Notes: generated by a model not told the origin, from the sequence alone. 64,000 bases of DNA from Hyphomicrobiales bacterium (GCA_900489925.1 UEHQ01000006.1:1-64000), one strand, 5' to 3'. Positions 43,468 through 53,030 are shown, counted from the stretch's first letter. Numbers and translations: made by a program.

Positions 43468-45531
43468 ATGGGCGAAGATCTGAAAAAACTGCCGGTATGG
43501 CACGAGGGCGAAACCTTCCTGCAGGAGAAGCTGGGCGTTGCCGAGCGCATGGCCGCTGTCGGCCAGCGCGTGATCCGCGACTTCATGCCCGACCAGCACC
43601 GGGATTTCTTCGCCCAGCTTCCTTTCATCGTTCTTGGCAGCGTCGATTCCCGGGGCGACGCCTGGGCGACCTTTGTCGAGGGGCGTCCGGGGTTCATGAC
43701 CTCGCCCTCGCCGACGGTGCTGGACATTACTGCGCGCACAGATCCAAGCGACCCTGCCAGCGAAGGCATGACGGACGGCAGGCCGGTCGGTCTGCTCGGC
43801 ATCGAAATGCACACGCGCCGCCGCAACCGGATGAATGGCGTCGCATCCACTGACGCTCGCCGCATCCGCGTCGATGTCGACCAGAGCTTTGGAAACTGCC
43901 CGCGTTACATCCAGTTGCGGGATTTCGAATTTGCTCGCGAACCTGGGCAGGCGTTCCCGGGCGTCATCGAAGAGCTTCCCGTCCTCGACGCTCGCGCGCG
44001 GTCCATGATCGAGGGTAGCGACGCTTTTTTCGTCGCGTCCTACGCCGATCGCGAATACAGGCGGCAGGTCGATGTTTCGCATCGCGGCGGCAATGCAGGT
44101 TTCGTTCGCGTAAGCGAAGATGGCACGCTGACGATCCCGGATTTCGACGGCAACCTGTTCTTCTCTACGCTCGGGAATATCCTGCTGAATGGCAAGGCCG
44201 GTCTTCTCTTCGTTGATTTCACGAACGGGGACGTGCTGCAGATGACAGGCGACGCCGAAGTCGTTCTCGACTCGCCTGAAATTGCAGCCTTTCAAGGCGC
44301 CGAACGTCTCTGGACATTCAGGCCTCGCCGTATCGTACGCCGGTCCGAAGCGCTGGCGCTCCGCTGGAAATTCCAGACGGACGGCTGGTCGCCAAACTCG
44401 GCGATGACGGGCAACTGGACACAGACCGCGGAGCGCATGCGCGCGGCAGAACTCGCCACGACATGGCGCCCCCTGACGGTCACGAAGATCGTCGAGGAGA
44501 GTGCAACGATCCGATCGTTTCACCTGCAGCCGCGCGATGGGGCGGGATTGCTGCCGCATGTCGCCGGCCAGCACCTGCCGATCCGGGTCATACCTCCGGG
44601 GAGCGACAGGCCGGTCATCCGCACATACACCCTATCGGTCGCTCCCTCAGATGGCCTCTATCGCATCAGTGTAAGACGGGATGGGCTGGTATCGCAGTTC
44701 CTGCACGACAACATCATGGTCGGCGACGTCATCGAGGCTCGAGCGCCGGCCGGCGACTTCACCCTGGATGCCCGCTCCACGCGTCCTGCCGTACTGCTTG
44801 CGGGCGGCGTCGGGATTACCCCGCTGCTCGCGATGCTGCGCCATGCGGTCTATGAAGGACTTCGAAAGCAGCGCCTTCGTCCGGTCACCCTCGTCCACGC
44901 TGTCCGCTCGAAAGCCGACCGCCCGTTCGAGGCCGAGATCACCGAGCTCGTGAGCACTGCCAAGGGAGCAGTCAAATTCGTCCGCGTGCTGAGCGACACG
45001 GATGGGGCAGTAGAGGGAGCCGACTACGACGCAGCCGGTCGGATCGACATGGCGCTGCTGACGCGACTTCTGCCGTTCAACGATTACGATTTCTACCTTT
45101 GCGGTCCGCCGCAGTTTACCCAGGCGCTCTACGACGGGCTGCGCGGCTATAATGTTGCCGATGATCGTATCCACGCAGAAGCTTTTGGCCCGTCATCCCT
45201 CAAGAGAACAGAGAGCACTCCCGTTGCGTCCGCGCGGCCGCAACGGATGCCGCCTTCCACCAAGCCCGTGCCTGTCGTGTTCACGAACTCGCTGAAAGAA
45301 GCGCGCTGGACGCCCGACGCCGGCACGCTGTTGGAGCTTGCGGAAGCGCGCGGGCTGCAACCCGACTTCAGTTGTCGCGAGGGAACTTGCGGAACCTGCC
45401 GCACGAAACTCATCAAGGGCGAGGTGACCTATATCAAGGAGCCTACCGCCAGGATCGGCGACGACGAGGTCCTTCTATGCTGCTCAGTTCCCGCAAGCCA
45501 GGAAGGTGAAGGTATCCAGCTTGCGGTCTGA
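43468..45531 (+). CDS. PNPOx-like domain / ferredoxin reductase / 2Fe-2S ferredoxin fusion
   Basis: A 687-residue three-part protein. Residues about 30-210 form a pyridoxamine-phosphate-oxidase-like FMN-binding split barrel. Next comes an FAD/NAD(P)H reductase module (RTYTLSVAPSDG; LLAGGVGITPLLAML). The C-terminal plant-type ferredoxin has Cys636-x4-Cys641-x2-Cys644-x27-Cys672. Such fusions are known as predicted oxidoreductases, but their reaction is unclear; electron flow from NAD(P)H through FAD and the cluster to a bound flavin or substrate is plausible. ATG 43468 is correctly spaced from AAGGAG; ATG 43462 is too close. Despite the PNPOx-like part, a link to the B6-like cluster 10 kb away is not shown. 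Confidence 0.85.
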   Translation: MGEDLKKLPVWHEGETFLQEKLGVAERMAAVGQRVIRDFMPDQHRDFFAQLPFIVLGSVDSRGDAWATFVEGRPGFMTSPSPTVLDITARTDPSDPASEGMTDGRPVGLLGIEMHTRRRNRMNGVASTDARRIRVDVDQSFGNCPRYIQLRDFEFAREPGQAFPGVIEELPVLDARARSMIEGSDAFFVASYADREYRRQVDVSHRGGNAGFVRVSEDGTLTIPDFDGNLFFSTLGNILLNGKAGLLFVDFTNGDVLQMTGDAEVVLDSPEIAAFQGAERLWTFRPRRIVRRSEALALRWKFQTDGWSPNSAMTGNWTQTAERMRAAELATTWRPLTVTKIVEESATIRSFHLQPRDGAGLLPHVAGQHLPIRVIPPGSDRPVIRTYTLSVAPSDGLYRISVRRDGLVSQFLHDNIMVGDVIEARAPAGDFTLDARSTRPAVLLAGGVGITPLLAMLRHAVYEGLRKQRLRPVTLVHAVRSKADRPFEAEITELVSTAKGAVKFVRVLSDTDGAVEGADYDAAGRIDMALLTRLLPFNDYDFYLCGPPQFTQALYDGLRGYNVADDRIHAEAFGPSSLKRTESTPVASARPQRMPPSTKPVPVVFTNSLKEARWTPDAGTLLELAEARGLQPDFSCREGTCGTCRTKLIKGEVTYIKEPTARIGDDEVLLCCSVPASQEGEGIQLAV

Positions 45532-45597
45532 AGAACTCACAGAGAGTCTTTCAGCTTTTGCCATCAACCCTTTCACAAGCAATCAAGGAGTTCCAGA

Positions 45598-46062
45598 ATG
45601 TCACGCCCACCGCTTCCACCTTTCACCGAACAGACCGCCATCGAAAAAGTTCGCCTTGCGGAAGATGGCTGGAACAGTCGTGACCCCGCCAAGGTAGCGC
45701 TCGCCTATACGCCCGACACGCGGTGGCGCAACCGTGCCGAATTCGTCACGAACCGTGCTGAGGCCGAGGCGTTCCTGACCCGGAAGTGGAACAAGGAACT
45801 GGACTACCGCCTGATCAAGGAGCTCTGGGCGTTTCGAGGCAATCGTATCGCCGTGCGTTACGCCTACGAATATCATGACGACAGTGGCCAGTGGTTCCGC
45901 GCCTATGGCAACGAGAACTGGGAATTTGCCGAGGATGGTCTGATGCGCATGCGTCACGCCAGTATCAACGAGCATCCGATTGCCGAAGCCGACCGCAAGT
46001 TCAGGTGGCCAATCGGTCGCCGCCCGGATGACCATCCTGGCCTCAGCGACTTCGGTTTCTAG
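45598..46062 (+). CDS. DUF1348 (NTF2-like) protein
   Basis: A 154-residue protein that matches the DUF1348 family by length and blocks: [55 protein letters not shown]-like segments and [14 protein letters not shown] at the end. The fold is an NTF2-like cone. No enzymatic role is established. It follows the fusion oxidoreductase by 66 bases on the same strand, so it is probably cotranscribed. Confidence 0.85.
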   Translation: MSRPPLPPFTEQTAIEKVRLAEDGWNSRDPAKVALAYTPDTRWRNRAEFVTNRAEAEAFLTRKWNKELDYRLIKELWAFRGNRIAVRYAYEYHDDSGQWFRAYGNENWEFAEDGLMRMRHASINEHPIAEADRKFRWPIGRRPDDHPGLSDFGF

Positions 46063-46079
46063 GCGGGGGAGTTGACGTC

Positions 46080-46394
46080 ATGCCAAAGACGACGGGGCCT
46101 AGGCTCGATGCGCGGCTGCGGCTTTCGATCGAACTCGCTCTTTCTGCCTCATGCGCCGATCTGCAACTGTCACGAAGGCAGGACAAGGACGCGCATGCCA
46201 TCGGCATGACAGGCGCCGAGATCGATATGGCGAGACGCGGGTCGAGTTTCGATGTCAAGATATCGGCGGCCGTCGCATTGGCGCTGGCGCCCTCCGAGGA
46301 AGGGCGCCGGCGTGCACGACGAACCGGACTTTGCGATCGCAGTTGCATGGAAATAGAAAGGCTCGCCGCCCGCATCCAGCGATCCTTGCGATGA
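46080..46394 (+). CDS. Small protein of unknown function
   Basis: A 104-residue, mostly helical, basic protein starting 17 bases after the DUF1348 gene with a GGGGGAG ribosome site. Segments such as RLSIELALSASCADLQLS, AHAIGMTGAEIDMARRGSSFD and ISAAVALALA recall small AhpD/carboxymuconolactone-decarboxylase-like proteins, but the CxxC active-site pair of AhpD is absent. I do not assign a function. Its position suggests cotranscription with the DUF1348 and oxidoreductase genes. Confidence 0.55.
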   Translation: MPKTTGPRLDARLRLSIELALSASCADLQLSRRQDKDAHAIGMTGAEIDMARRGSSFDVKISAAVALALAPSEEGRRRARRTGLCDRSCMEIERLAARIQRSLR

Positions 46395-46482
46395 GATTTG
46401 GTGTGTCGATCATCGAGCCCCTTGCCGCTGCTGGGTGCCGGCCTCTACTATGGCGACATCCAGATAACTGACGGGGAAAAGC

Positions 46483-47373
46483 ATGGATCGTTGGCAGGCG
46501 ATGCGGATATTCGTGAAGGTTGCCGAGACCGAGAGTTTCGCAGACACAGCCCGCCAGATGCATATGAGCCCCCCGGCAGTGACGCGCGCCATCGCGGCGC
46601 TCGAGGACGTAATCGGAGCCCGACTCTTCGTGCGCACGACCCGCTCGGTCAAGATGACGGAAGCCGGCCTAAGATACCTTGAGGATTGTCGCCGCATCCT
46701 CGCCGATATTGCCGAGTCGGAAGCTGCGGCAGGTGGCTCCTACGCGGTGCCGACAGGCATGCTGTCCGTGACCGCCTCTGTCATGTTCGGCCAGATGTAT
46801 GTGCTTCCCGTCGTGACGGAATATCTCGACGCCTATCAAGCCATGCGAGCGCGAACGCTGTTCATCGACAGGCCGGTCAACATCGTCGACGAAGGCATCG
46901 ACGTCGCCATCCGCATCGGCCACCTTGCGGACTCCACGCTTACGGCCATCAAGGTCGGGACAGTGCGCCGCGTCGTCTGCGGATCGCCGGCCTATTTCGA
47001 GCACCATGGCGTTCCAAACGTTCCCGCGGATCTCAAGGCGCATCGGATGGCACTGCCAACGAGCGCCTGGGCGTCGCCGGAATGGCGATTCGCCGGCGAT
47101 CATCGCGTCACGATCGACGCCGTCCTCCAATGCAATACAAACGAGGCAGCCATCACTGCTGCAAAAGAGGGTTGGGGACTGACAAGGGTGCTCAACTACC
47201 AGATCGGTCCCGCACTGATCGCAGGGGACCTCCAGATCGTGCTCGGTGAATACGAAGACGATGCCCTGCCCATCCATGTGCTGCACCCGGAGGGTCGGCA
47301 CGCTCCCGCCAAGGTCCGCGCCTTTGTCGACATGGTGGTATCCCGCCTGCGAGCGAACCGCCTGCTCAATTGA
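46483..47373 (+). CDS. LysR-family transcriptional regulator (AaeR/DsdC-like group)
   Basis: A 296-residue LysR regulator with an N-terminal winged helix, MRIFVKVAETESFADTARQMHMSPPAVTRAIAALEDVIG (about 7-45), and an effector domain containing VDEGIDVAIRIGHLADSTL, a block common in this subgroup. It lies last in the GST/oxidoreductase group and on the same strand, 88 bases after the small gene. It probably controls that group in response to an electrophile or redox signal; no operator is recognised. Confidence 0.88.
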   Translation: MDRWQAMRIFVKVAETESFADTARQMHMSPPAVTRAIAALEDVIGARLFVRTTRSVKMTEAGLRYLEDCRRILADIAESEAAAGGSYAVPTGMLSVTASVMFGQMYVLPVVTEYLDAYQAMRARTLFIDRPVNIVDEGIDVAIRIGHLADSTLTAIKVGTVRRVVCGSPAYFEHHGVPNVPADLKAHRMALPTSAWASPEWRFAGDHRVTIDAVLQCNTNEAAITAAKEGWGLTRVLNYQIGPALIAGDLQIVLGEYEDDALPIHVLHPEGRHAPAKVRAFVDMVVSRLRANRLLN

Positions 47374-47806
47374 CCTTGAAGCGAGATTGGACGCAGCTCG
47401 ATCAATAATATGTTGCGGGGCGCCCGTATCGCATGCCGCCGGCCGCAAATGGTGCCCGACACCGGCGGCTACGCCACCGCCTGCGCTCCGGTGATTTCCA
47501 CCTGTGCGCCACACATGAACGCTGCCTCCTCGGAAGCAAGGACTGCCGCGAATGCGGCGACGTCCTCCGGATTGCGAGAGCAGGTTTCCGCGGCGGTTGA
47601 TGCCGCCGTCGACCAGAGCGAAGCATGAATCGTTCCGTGAAATGTCCGATCCTGGATCGAGATCGTCCCGGTGGCCAAGGCATCGCTTTGACCACCGCGT
47701 GCAAGATAATGATACCTGCTCGTCACTGCGACGCGAGAACTCACCACAGACGATGCGACGGCTTGAAAGGCTCATTCTCGATGGAAAAGCGACGAGCGAC
47801 GCAACA
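47374..47806. other. Intergenic region with an SDR remnant
   Basis: About 430 bases between convergent genes with no intact gene. The minus strand holds the short dehydrogenase-like piece at 47469-47570. The other frames look non-coding. Confidence 0.45.
47469..47570 (-). pseudogene. Remnant of a short-chain dehydrogenase C-terminus
   Basis: The frame reads PEDVAAFAAVLASEEAAF and then MCGAQVEITGAQAVA before a stop. This is like the end of SDR enzymes (PEDVA..FLASDEA..TG..). No Rossmann motif, catalytic Tyr-Lys or remaining two thirds is found upstream, so it looks like a decayed fragment. The match is short. Confidence 0.4.
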
Positions 47807-48739
47807 TCAGCGGGCACCCCGAACGAAGCTTTCGCCCAAGGCCTGCGGCAGGCTTGCCTTGCGGCCAGCGACGAGCAGCACGAGCATCACCATCGCAAAG
47901 GGCAACATCTCGATGATGTCGGTCGGGACGTTAACGCCAGCGACCTGCAACGCAGTGGCAAGCGAGAGGCTGGCGCCGAAGAGCAGCGCCCCTCCAAGTA
48001 CCCACAGCGGTCGTCCCCGCGCCAACATCGCGAGAACGATGGCGATGAAGCCGTTTCCGTGGCTCATGAACGGAATGAAGACGCCTGCGACAGCAACCGA
48101 CATGAAAGCTCCGCCGAGACCGGCCAGAACACCCGTCATCAGGACAGCGATGCTGCGGGTCCGGATAACATCCACACCCATGGCATCGAGCGCCGCCGGC
48201 TTGTCGCCGGCCGCCTGCAGGACCGAACCGAAATGGGTCATGCGATAGAGCCAGGCGAACACCGCGACAAGAATAGCCGCTAGATAGACAACCGGATTGT
48301 GGTTGAAGAGAATTGGCCCGGCGATCGGAATTTCGGACAGCGGCCAGATTGGCCATTTCGAAATCCCGTCAAGGCGGGGATAGCTGCTGGAAAACTGCAC
48401 AAAATGGAAAAGTGCGGTCAGTCCCTGCACTGCAAGGGTTAGTGCAATGCCGATAACGATCTGATTGAGACCCAGGCGCACGCAAAACAGCACCATGAAC
48501 ACCGCGACGAAGGCCCCCGCCGCAGCGCCGCCGACAAAGCCAAGGGCCATGCTGCCGCTCGACCAAGCGGCAAGAAAGCCGGCATAGGCGCCTGCGAGCA
48601 GCATTCCCTCGAGGCCGATATTGAGCACCCCGGCCTTTTCGGAGAGCTGCTCCCCAAGACCGGCCAGCAGCAGAGGCGTTCCGGCCGAGATTGCTCCGAG
48701 GAACAGGGTAATGATGAAACTTTCTGTGAAAAGCGACAC
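47807..48739 (-). CDS. BMP-type ABC importer permease (NupQ/YufQ-like)
   Basis: A 310-residue inner-membrane permease of the branched-chain/ribose superfamily, with about eight hydrophobic segments. LSEKAGVLNIGLEGMLLAGAYAGFL near residue 30-55 and HGNGFIAIVLAMLARGRPLWVLGGALLFG near 225-255 are diagnostic for the nucleoside-type importers. It forms a channel with the neighbouring permease. It is last in the operon binding protein, ATPase, permease, permease. Family substrates are nucleosides and related heterocycles. Confidence 0.9.
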   Translation of the reverse strand: MSLFTESFIITLFLGAISAGTPLLLAGLGEQLSEKAGVLNIGLEGMLLAGAYAGFLAAWSSGSMALGFVGGAAAGAFVAVFMVLFCVRLGLNQIVIGIALTLAVQGLTALFHFVQFSSSYPRLDGISKWPIWPLSEIPIAGPILFNHNPVVYLAAILVAVFAWLYRMTHFGSVLQAAGDKPAALDAMGVDVIRTRSIAVLMTGVLAGLGGAFMSVAVAGVFIPFMSHGNGFIAIVLAMLARGRPLWVLGGALLFGASLSLATALQVAGVNVPTDIIEMLPFAMVMLVLLVAGRKASLPQALGESFVRGAR

Positions 48740-48755
48740 GGTTCTATCCTTCTTC

Positions 48756-49847
48756 TCAGAGCTTGGTCCGGTATTGCCGGCGCTTGTCCAGATATTCGGC
48801 GAGGGCGAGCGTGATCAGCAGCAAAGCCACGATGACCAGTGAAAAGAAGCTTGGCACCCCGAGCCGGCGCGCCGCGCTCTCGCTGCCGATGGTGAGTGCG
48901 GAAAAGAGGAACACATAGGCAATCGCGCCAAAGCCGTTCAGGCGTGCAAGGAAGACCAGCGGAACGACCGTGAGGCTATAGGCAGGATTCCAGTCTGCAC
49001 GTACGTTACCCTGGGTGCCGAGAATATCCACGGCTCCCGACAACCCCGCCAGACCGGCAGAGATCGCGAACACAGCGATCGTCAACCTGGGCACAGAAAG
49101 CCCGGCATGGATGGCCGCTCGCGGATTTGCGCCGACTAACCGCAGTTTCATGCCAAAGGAGGTGCGGGTCATCATCAGATGCACCGCGACGATCACCACC
49201 AGTCCGACGATCAGGCCCGAGGAAATCGTGGTGTCGAACAGTTTCGGCAGGCGTGCATCCACCGGGAGAGTACGGGTCTGCGGCGTTGTCGTCGCAGGAT
49301 CGAGAAAGGCGAGCTTGACCAGAACATTGGCGAGCGAAACGCCGAGAAAGCTCATCATCAGCGTCGTGATGATTTCGTTGATACCATGCCAGGCCTTCAG
49401 AGCCGCCGGCAGGATGCCCCATAGCCCACCGATCACAAGTCCGATGATCATGCCGATCAGCAGGTTCAGCCAGATGGGCATGCCTGCCGCATGCATGAGC
49501 GGCGTCGTTGCTGCGACCATGACCGCAGCCAGCAGAAACTGCCCGTCGCCTCCCAGATTCCAGATGCCTGCGCGGAACGCGACAATCAGGCTCGCCGCAA
49601 TCAGAAGAAACGGCCCCATCCGGGTTAAGGTAGCAGAAAGCCCGGAGGGCGACAGGATCGCTCGGTCGACAACGTAGACGTAATAGCTCAGCGGATTGAC
49701 GCCCATGACCAGGAGGATAACGCCACCCAGAACAAGAGCTGCGACCAGCGGTGCGACGCTGGTCGCGAGCACCCTGCCCCACGCCGGGAAAGCAGCTCGC
49801 CTGCTGGAACTCGCCACGCTGACTGCGTTGGCTTGCGGATCGCTCAT
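48756..49847 (-). CDS. BMP-type ABC importer permease (NupP/YufP-like)
   Basis: A 363-residue permease with about nine hydrophobic segments. NLGGDGQFLLAAVMVA, GIRAWHGINEIITTLMMSFL-like (here ALKAWHGINEIITTLMMSFL) and GMKLRLVGANPRAAIHAGL are characteristic of the YufP group. It overlaps the ATPase gene by four bases and pairs with the permease encoded 16 bases downstream. Nothing unusual. Confidence 0.9.
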   Translation of the reverse strand: MSDPQANAVSVASSSRRAAFPAWGRVLATSVAPLVAALVLGGVILLVMGVNPLSYYVYVVDRAILSPSGLSATLTRMGPFLLIAASLIVAFRAGIWNLGGDGQFLLAAVMVAATTPLMHAAGMPIWLNLLIGMIIGLVIGGLWGILPAALKAWHGINEIITTLMMSFLGVSLANVLVKLAFLDPATTTPQTRTLPVDARLPKLFDTTISSGLIVGLVVIVAVHLMMTRTSFGMKLRLVGANPRAAIHAGLSVPRLTIAVFAISAGLAGLSGAVDILGTQGNVRADWNPAYSLTVVPLVFLARLNGFGAIAYVFLFSALTIGSESAARRLGVPSFFSLVIVALLLITLALAEYLDKRRQYRTKL

Positions 49848-51415
49848 TGTTCTTCTCCGGTACTCATCAGGCGGCCGATTGCATCGCGCGCGCCCGCATT
49901 ATTCTGGATCGCTCCGAGCAGCCTGCCCCTGTCGATCACGACGATCCGGTCGGCAAGCTCGAGAAGCTCGTCGAGATCGGTCGAAATCAACAACACGGCC
50001 TTGCCCGCATCCGCCGCGTCGCGGATGCGCTGGCGCGTGGTGCGAATGTTTTTGACATCGAGCCCGTAGGTGGGCTTGGCGAAGATCACGGCTTCGGCAG
50101 ATCCGGTAAGCTCACGCGCAAGCAGGACCTTCTGGATGTTGCCGCCCGACAGTGTCCCGACCGGCGTCAGGCTGTCCGGGGTCCGGATATCGAAATTGCG
50201 GATGTGTTCGACAGCTTGTGAACGAATGGCCTGCGGTTGCTCCAAGCCCTTGCGCCAGAAAGGGGCCGCGCCGATGTCCTTGAGGAGGAAATTAGTCGCA
50301 ACGGCGAAGCTTCCCACGGTTCCTTCGCCGAGCCGGTCGTCGGTAACGTAGCGGAGTCCTGCCGCACGACGTGCACCGACGGTGAAGGCCCCGATCTCGG
50401 CACCGTTCAATCGGACGTTGCCCGAAGCCACGGCCTGCCCGGCCAGTGCTTCGGCGAGTTCTTTCTGGCCGTTGCCGTCGATCCCGGCGATGCCGAGGAT
50501 TTCGCCCGCGCGCAACGTCAGCGAAATATCGCGCAACGCTACTCTGCCGGAAGTGCAATTCAGATTGACGACATCGAGAACGACAGATCCGAGATCGCGC
50601 GTCATCCGTGGCTGGTTCTCGCCGTTGCCGACAGCCGACTGGCCGAACATCAAGGCAATGATCTGCGCTGTGTTGTCTTCATCGGACCGCGCGCGCAGTT
50701 CCTCCGGGCCGATCGCGCCAGCGTTGCGACCGAGCCTCAGGACGGAGATTCTATCACCGTAGGCCAGCGCCTCGTTCAGCTTGTGGGTGATGAAAATGAC
50801 TGCAAGGCCCTCCCCGGCGAGCCGGCGCATCAGTTCGCCAAGCGCGACGGCTTCATGAGGGGTCAACATCGCTGTCGCCTCGTCGAGGATCAGGCATCGG
50901 CTACCGCGCGTCAGTGCGCGCACGATCTCGACCTGCTGCCGCTCGCCGAGCGAAAGGCTGGAGACGAGAGCGAAGGGATCGACTCTCAGGCCGACGCGGT
51001 TCGCGGTCTCATGAATACGCTGGGCAACGCCGGATCGATCCGGCCTCTGCCACCACACGCCGTCAAGCGTGAAATTATCGACCACGGTCAGGCTCGGAAC
51101 CAGCATGGAATGCTGAAACACCGTGCCGATCCCAAGCGACAGCGACTGACGGGGAGACGTGATCACGACCGGAGAACCGTCGATCTCGATGCTGCCCTCA
51201 TCCGGTTGCTGCAAGCCGGAAAGCATACCGACCAGAGTGGATTTGCCCGCACCGTTTTCGCCCAGCAAGACATGCACCTCACCCGGGTGGATATCTATGC
51301 TGACATTGTTGTTGGCGATAACACCGGGAAAGCGCTTCGTTACGCCGCGCAAACCGAGAAACGGTCTGCCGGAGGCATCTGACTGAGAGGCTGCCGCCTC
51401 GTTTGCCGCCTGCAT
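49844..51415 (-). CDS. BMP-type ABC importer ATPase with two nucleotide-binding domains
   Basis: A 523-residue tandem ATPase (NupO/RbsA-like). The first domain has Walker A GENGAGKST and signature LSLGERQQVEIVRAL. The second has a degenerate GIDGNGQKE Walker A and signature LSGGNIQKVLLARELTG, the usual asymmetry of this family. AAGGATGA is well spaced for ATG 51415; the frame is open to 51451. It powers uptake through the two permeases downstream. Confidence 0.92.
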   Translation of the reverse strand: MQAANEAAASQSDASGRPFLGLRGVTKRFPGVIANNNVSIDIHPGEVHVLLGENGAGKSTLVGMLSGLQQPDEGSIEIDGSPVVITSPRQSLSLGIGTVFQHSMLVPSLTVVDNFTLDGVWWQRPDRSGVAQRIHETANRVGLRVDPFALVSSLSLGERQQVEIVRALTRGSRCLILDEATAMLTPHEAVALGELMRRLAGEGLAVIFITHKLNEALAYGDRISVLRLGRNAGAIGPEELRARSDEDNTAQIIALMFGQSAVGNGENQPRMTRDLGSVVLDVVNLNCTSGRVALRDISLTLRAGEILGIAGIDGNGQKELAEALAGQAVASGNVRLNGAEIGAFTVGARRAAGLRYVTDDRLGEGTVGSFAVATNFLLKDIGAAPFWRKGLEQPQAIRSQAVEHIRNFDIRTPDSLTPVGTLSGGNIQKVLLARELTGSAEAVIFAKPTYGLDVKNIRTTRQRIRDAADAGKAVLLISTDLDELLELADRIVVIDRGRLLGAIQNNAGARDAIGRLMSTGEEQ

Positions 51416-51490
51416 TTCATCATCCTTTATGCAATTCCTTTTTCGCCGCATCCGTGCGGATGCGGCGACGCAGGTTTCAAAGCAGATGGC

Positions 51491-52534
51491 TCACTTTGCG
51501 GCGACCGACTTTACGAGCGCATGAACGCTGTCGGCATCGAACTTCTGCTCGACCTTGATCTTGCCGGAGGCAACGTCGGCCTGAATGGCCTGCATTTCTG
51601 TCCAGACTTGATCAGGGATATTGGCAGTCTTCAGAAGACGAAGGCTGCCATCGTCGAGCTTGATATTGTAGTTGTGGCTGCCGTATTTTCCGTCCTTCAG
51701 GTCCTTGATCATCGCCGTGTAGACCGGCGTAAGGTCCCAGACGACCGACGACAGCAGGAAGCCCTTGTCGATCGAGGTCTTGTCGCCGATGACGTCGATA
51801 AAGTAGGCCTTTCCGCCATCGGTAGCCTTCGTGGTCTCCACTGCCTGCAGCATGCCGAAGCTCGAGCCGTTACCCTGTCCGAAAATAATATCGGCGCCCG
51901 AGGCGATGACCGTTTCGGTAACGCGCTTCCCGCCGGCCGCATCGGCGTAGGCGGCCGGTCCGATGACCGCGTAGCGCACTTCTACTGCCGGGTTTTCCGC
52001 CTTCACGCCCTGCGCGAAAGCGACTGACATATTGTTCCACGACGGAGGCTCACCGGAGACGACGATGCCGACAACCTTGGTGCGGCTCATTTTGGCGGCA
52101 AGGCGACCGGCAAGATAGGCGCCATCGCCGCCTGCAGCCGTATAGTCGGCGACTTTGCCGGCAGAGAGCTTGTCCGGGCTATCGACGATGGCAACCGGAA
52201 TTCCCATTTCGGCGCCGATCTCAGGAGCCGCGGTGTTGTAGCCGGAAGCATGAGCGATCAAAAGATCCGCTCCATCCTCTGCCAATTCGCGCAGCGTCGG
52301 GCGTACATCGCCGTAGCCGAGGTTCTCGGCCACGACAGCCTTGATACCGGCAGCAGCGGCTGCAGCCTTGGCGGCGGCGACGCCCTGCTGGTTCCAGCCC
52401 ATATCCGTCCCCATCTCGGGCGCGAGTATTGCAATGGAGTCTATGTCTTGCGCCATAGTATGATTTGCGAAGCCGCCACTCAATACAACAGCAATTGCAG
52501 TATTACAAAGAATTGATTTCATTTTTATTTTCAT
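51491..52534 (-). CDS. BMP-family periplasmic substrate-binding protein
   Basis: A 347-residue member of the BMP (basic membrane protein/PnrA-like) family. An N-terminal signal sequence (KSILCNTAIAVVLSGGFANHTMA) precedes the mature DIDSIAILAPEMGTDMGWNQQGVAAAK. ENLGYGDVRPTLRELAEDGADLLIAHASGYN and FGQGNGSSFGMLQAVE match the ligand-binding fold. No clear lipobox is present, although many family members are lipoproteins. Known ligands include purine nucleosides and riboflavin. Beside the B6-like gene cluster, a pyridine-type ligand is possible; a GntR-type site at 52593 lies just upstream. Confidence 0.88.
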   Translation of the reverse strand: MKIKMKSILCNTAIAVVLSGGFANHTMAQDIDSIAILAPEMGTDMGWNQQGVAAAKAAAAAAGIKAVVAENLGYGDVRPTLRELAEDGADLLIAHASGYNTAAPEIGAEMGIPVAIVDSPDKLSAGKVADYTAAGGDGAYLAGRLAAKMSRTKVVGIVVSGEPPSWNNMSVAFAQGVKAENPAVEVRYAVIGPAAYADAAGGKRVTETVIASGADIIFGQGNGSSFGMLQAVETTKATDGGKAYFIDVIGDKTSIDKGFLLSSVVWDLTPVYTAMIKDLKDGKYGSHNYNIKLDDGSLRLLKTANIPDQVWTEMQAIQADVASGKIKVEQKFDADSVHALVKSVAAK

Positions 52535-52592
52535 TTTATTGTTCCCACTGTTTGGTTTGTGATTGACTGTTACCCGACTTCGTGCAGTTTTT

Positions 52593-52603
52593 TGGTTGTA
52601 CGA
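52593..52603. promoter_or_regulatory. Possible GntR/FCD operator upstream of BMP importer
   Basis: TGGTTGTACGA fits the FadR-type consensus TNGTNNNACNA and is flanked by TTTT and AAA. It lies between the leftward importer and the rightward secreted-protein gene. A chance match is possible. Confidence 0.4.
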
Positions 52604-52625
52604 AAATCAAGCCGATAGGTTTTAT

Positions 52626-53030
52626 ATGAGACTCCACCTCGCTCTTGTTTCATTGATTCTCGCCGGCGCAAACGCCGCATCAGCCTCAGCCACCGCGCAA
52701 TCCATCGACTTCGCGGTTGAAAATACCGGCAAGACGACCCTTGTCTGCAGCGCCGCCATTGCGCACTGGTATTCGGCGGATCTGGGCGACGTCGCCCCCG
52801 GTGAGAATCTCTCCTTCAGCTTCGGCGTCGACGTTGCCACCGGCACGGTGTTCCAGATGAATACGGTCGGCAACAAAATGGCGGTGCAGCGCGTCTGGTG
52901 CGGCCGCAAAGGCGATGACTGGCAGACGCGGGCGGAAATCCCACTGGAGCGGCGAGCAGGCGTGGCTCCCGCTCCGATCCATCTGCGCTGCACCGGGGAT
53001 GGCGAAAGGACGGGCTGCACCGCGCAGTAG
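52626..53030 (+). CDS. Small secreted protein of unknown function
   Basis: A 134-residue protein with a signal peptide (MRLHLALVSLILAGANAASASATA) and a mature beta-rich domain. Four cysteines (VCSAAIAHW, VWCGRK, LRCTGDGERTGC) could form two disulfides in the periplasm. I do not recognise a family with certainty. The start at 52626 gives a clean signal peptide; the frame opens earlier at 52563. It is divergent from the BMP importer and about 270 bases before the SDR gene. Confidence 0.6.
   Translation: MRLHLALVSLILAGANAASASATAQSIDFAVENTGKTTLVCSAAIAHWYSADLGDVAPGENLSFSFGVDVATGTVFQMNTVGNKMAVQRVWCGRKGDDWQTRAEIPLERRAGVAPAPIHLRCTGDGERTGCTAQ

Noticed and set aside
47552..48283. Plus-strand frame running into the BMP permease gene
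   Set aside because: It is the complement of the permease coding sequence and has no hydrophobic or domain pattern of its own.
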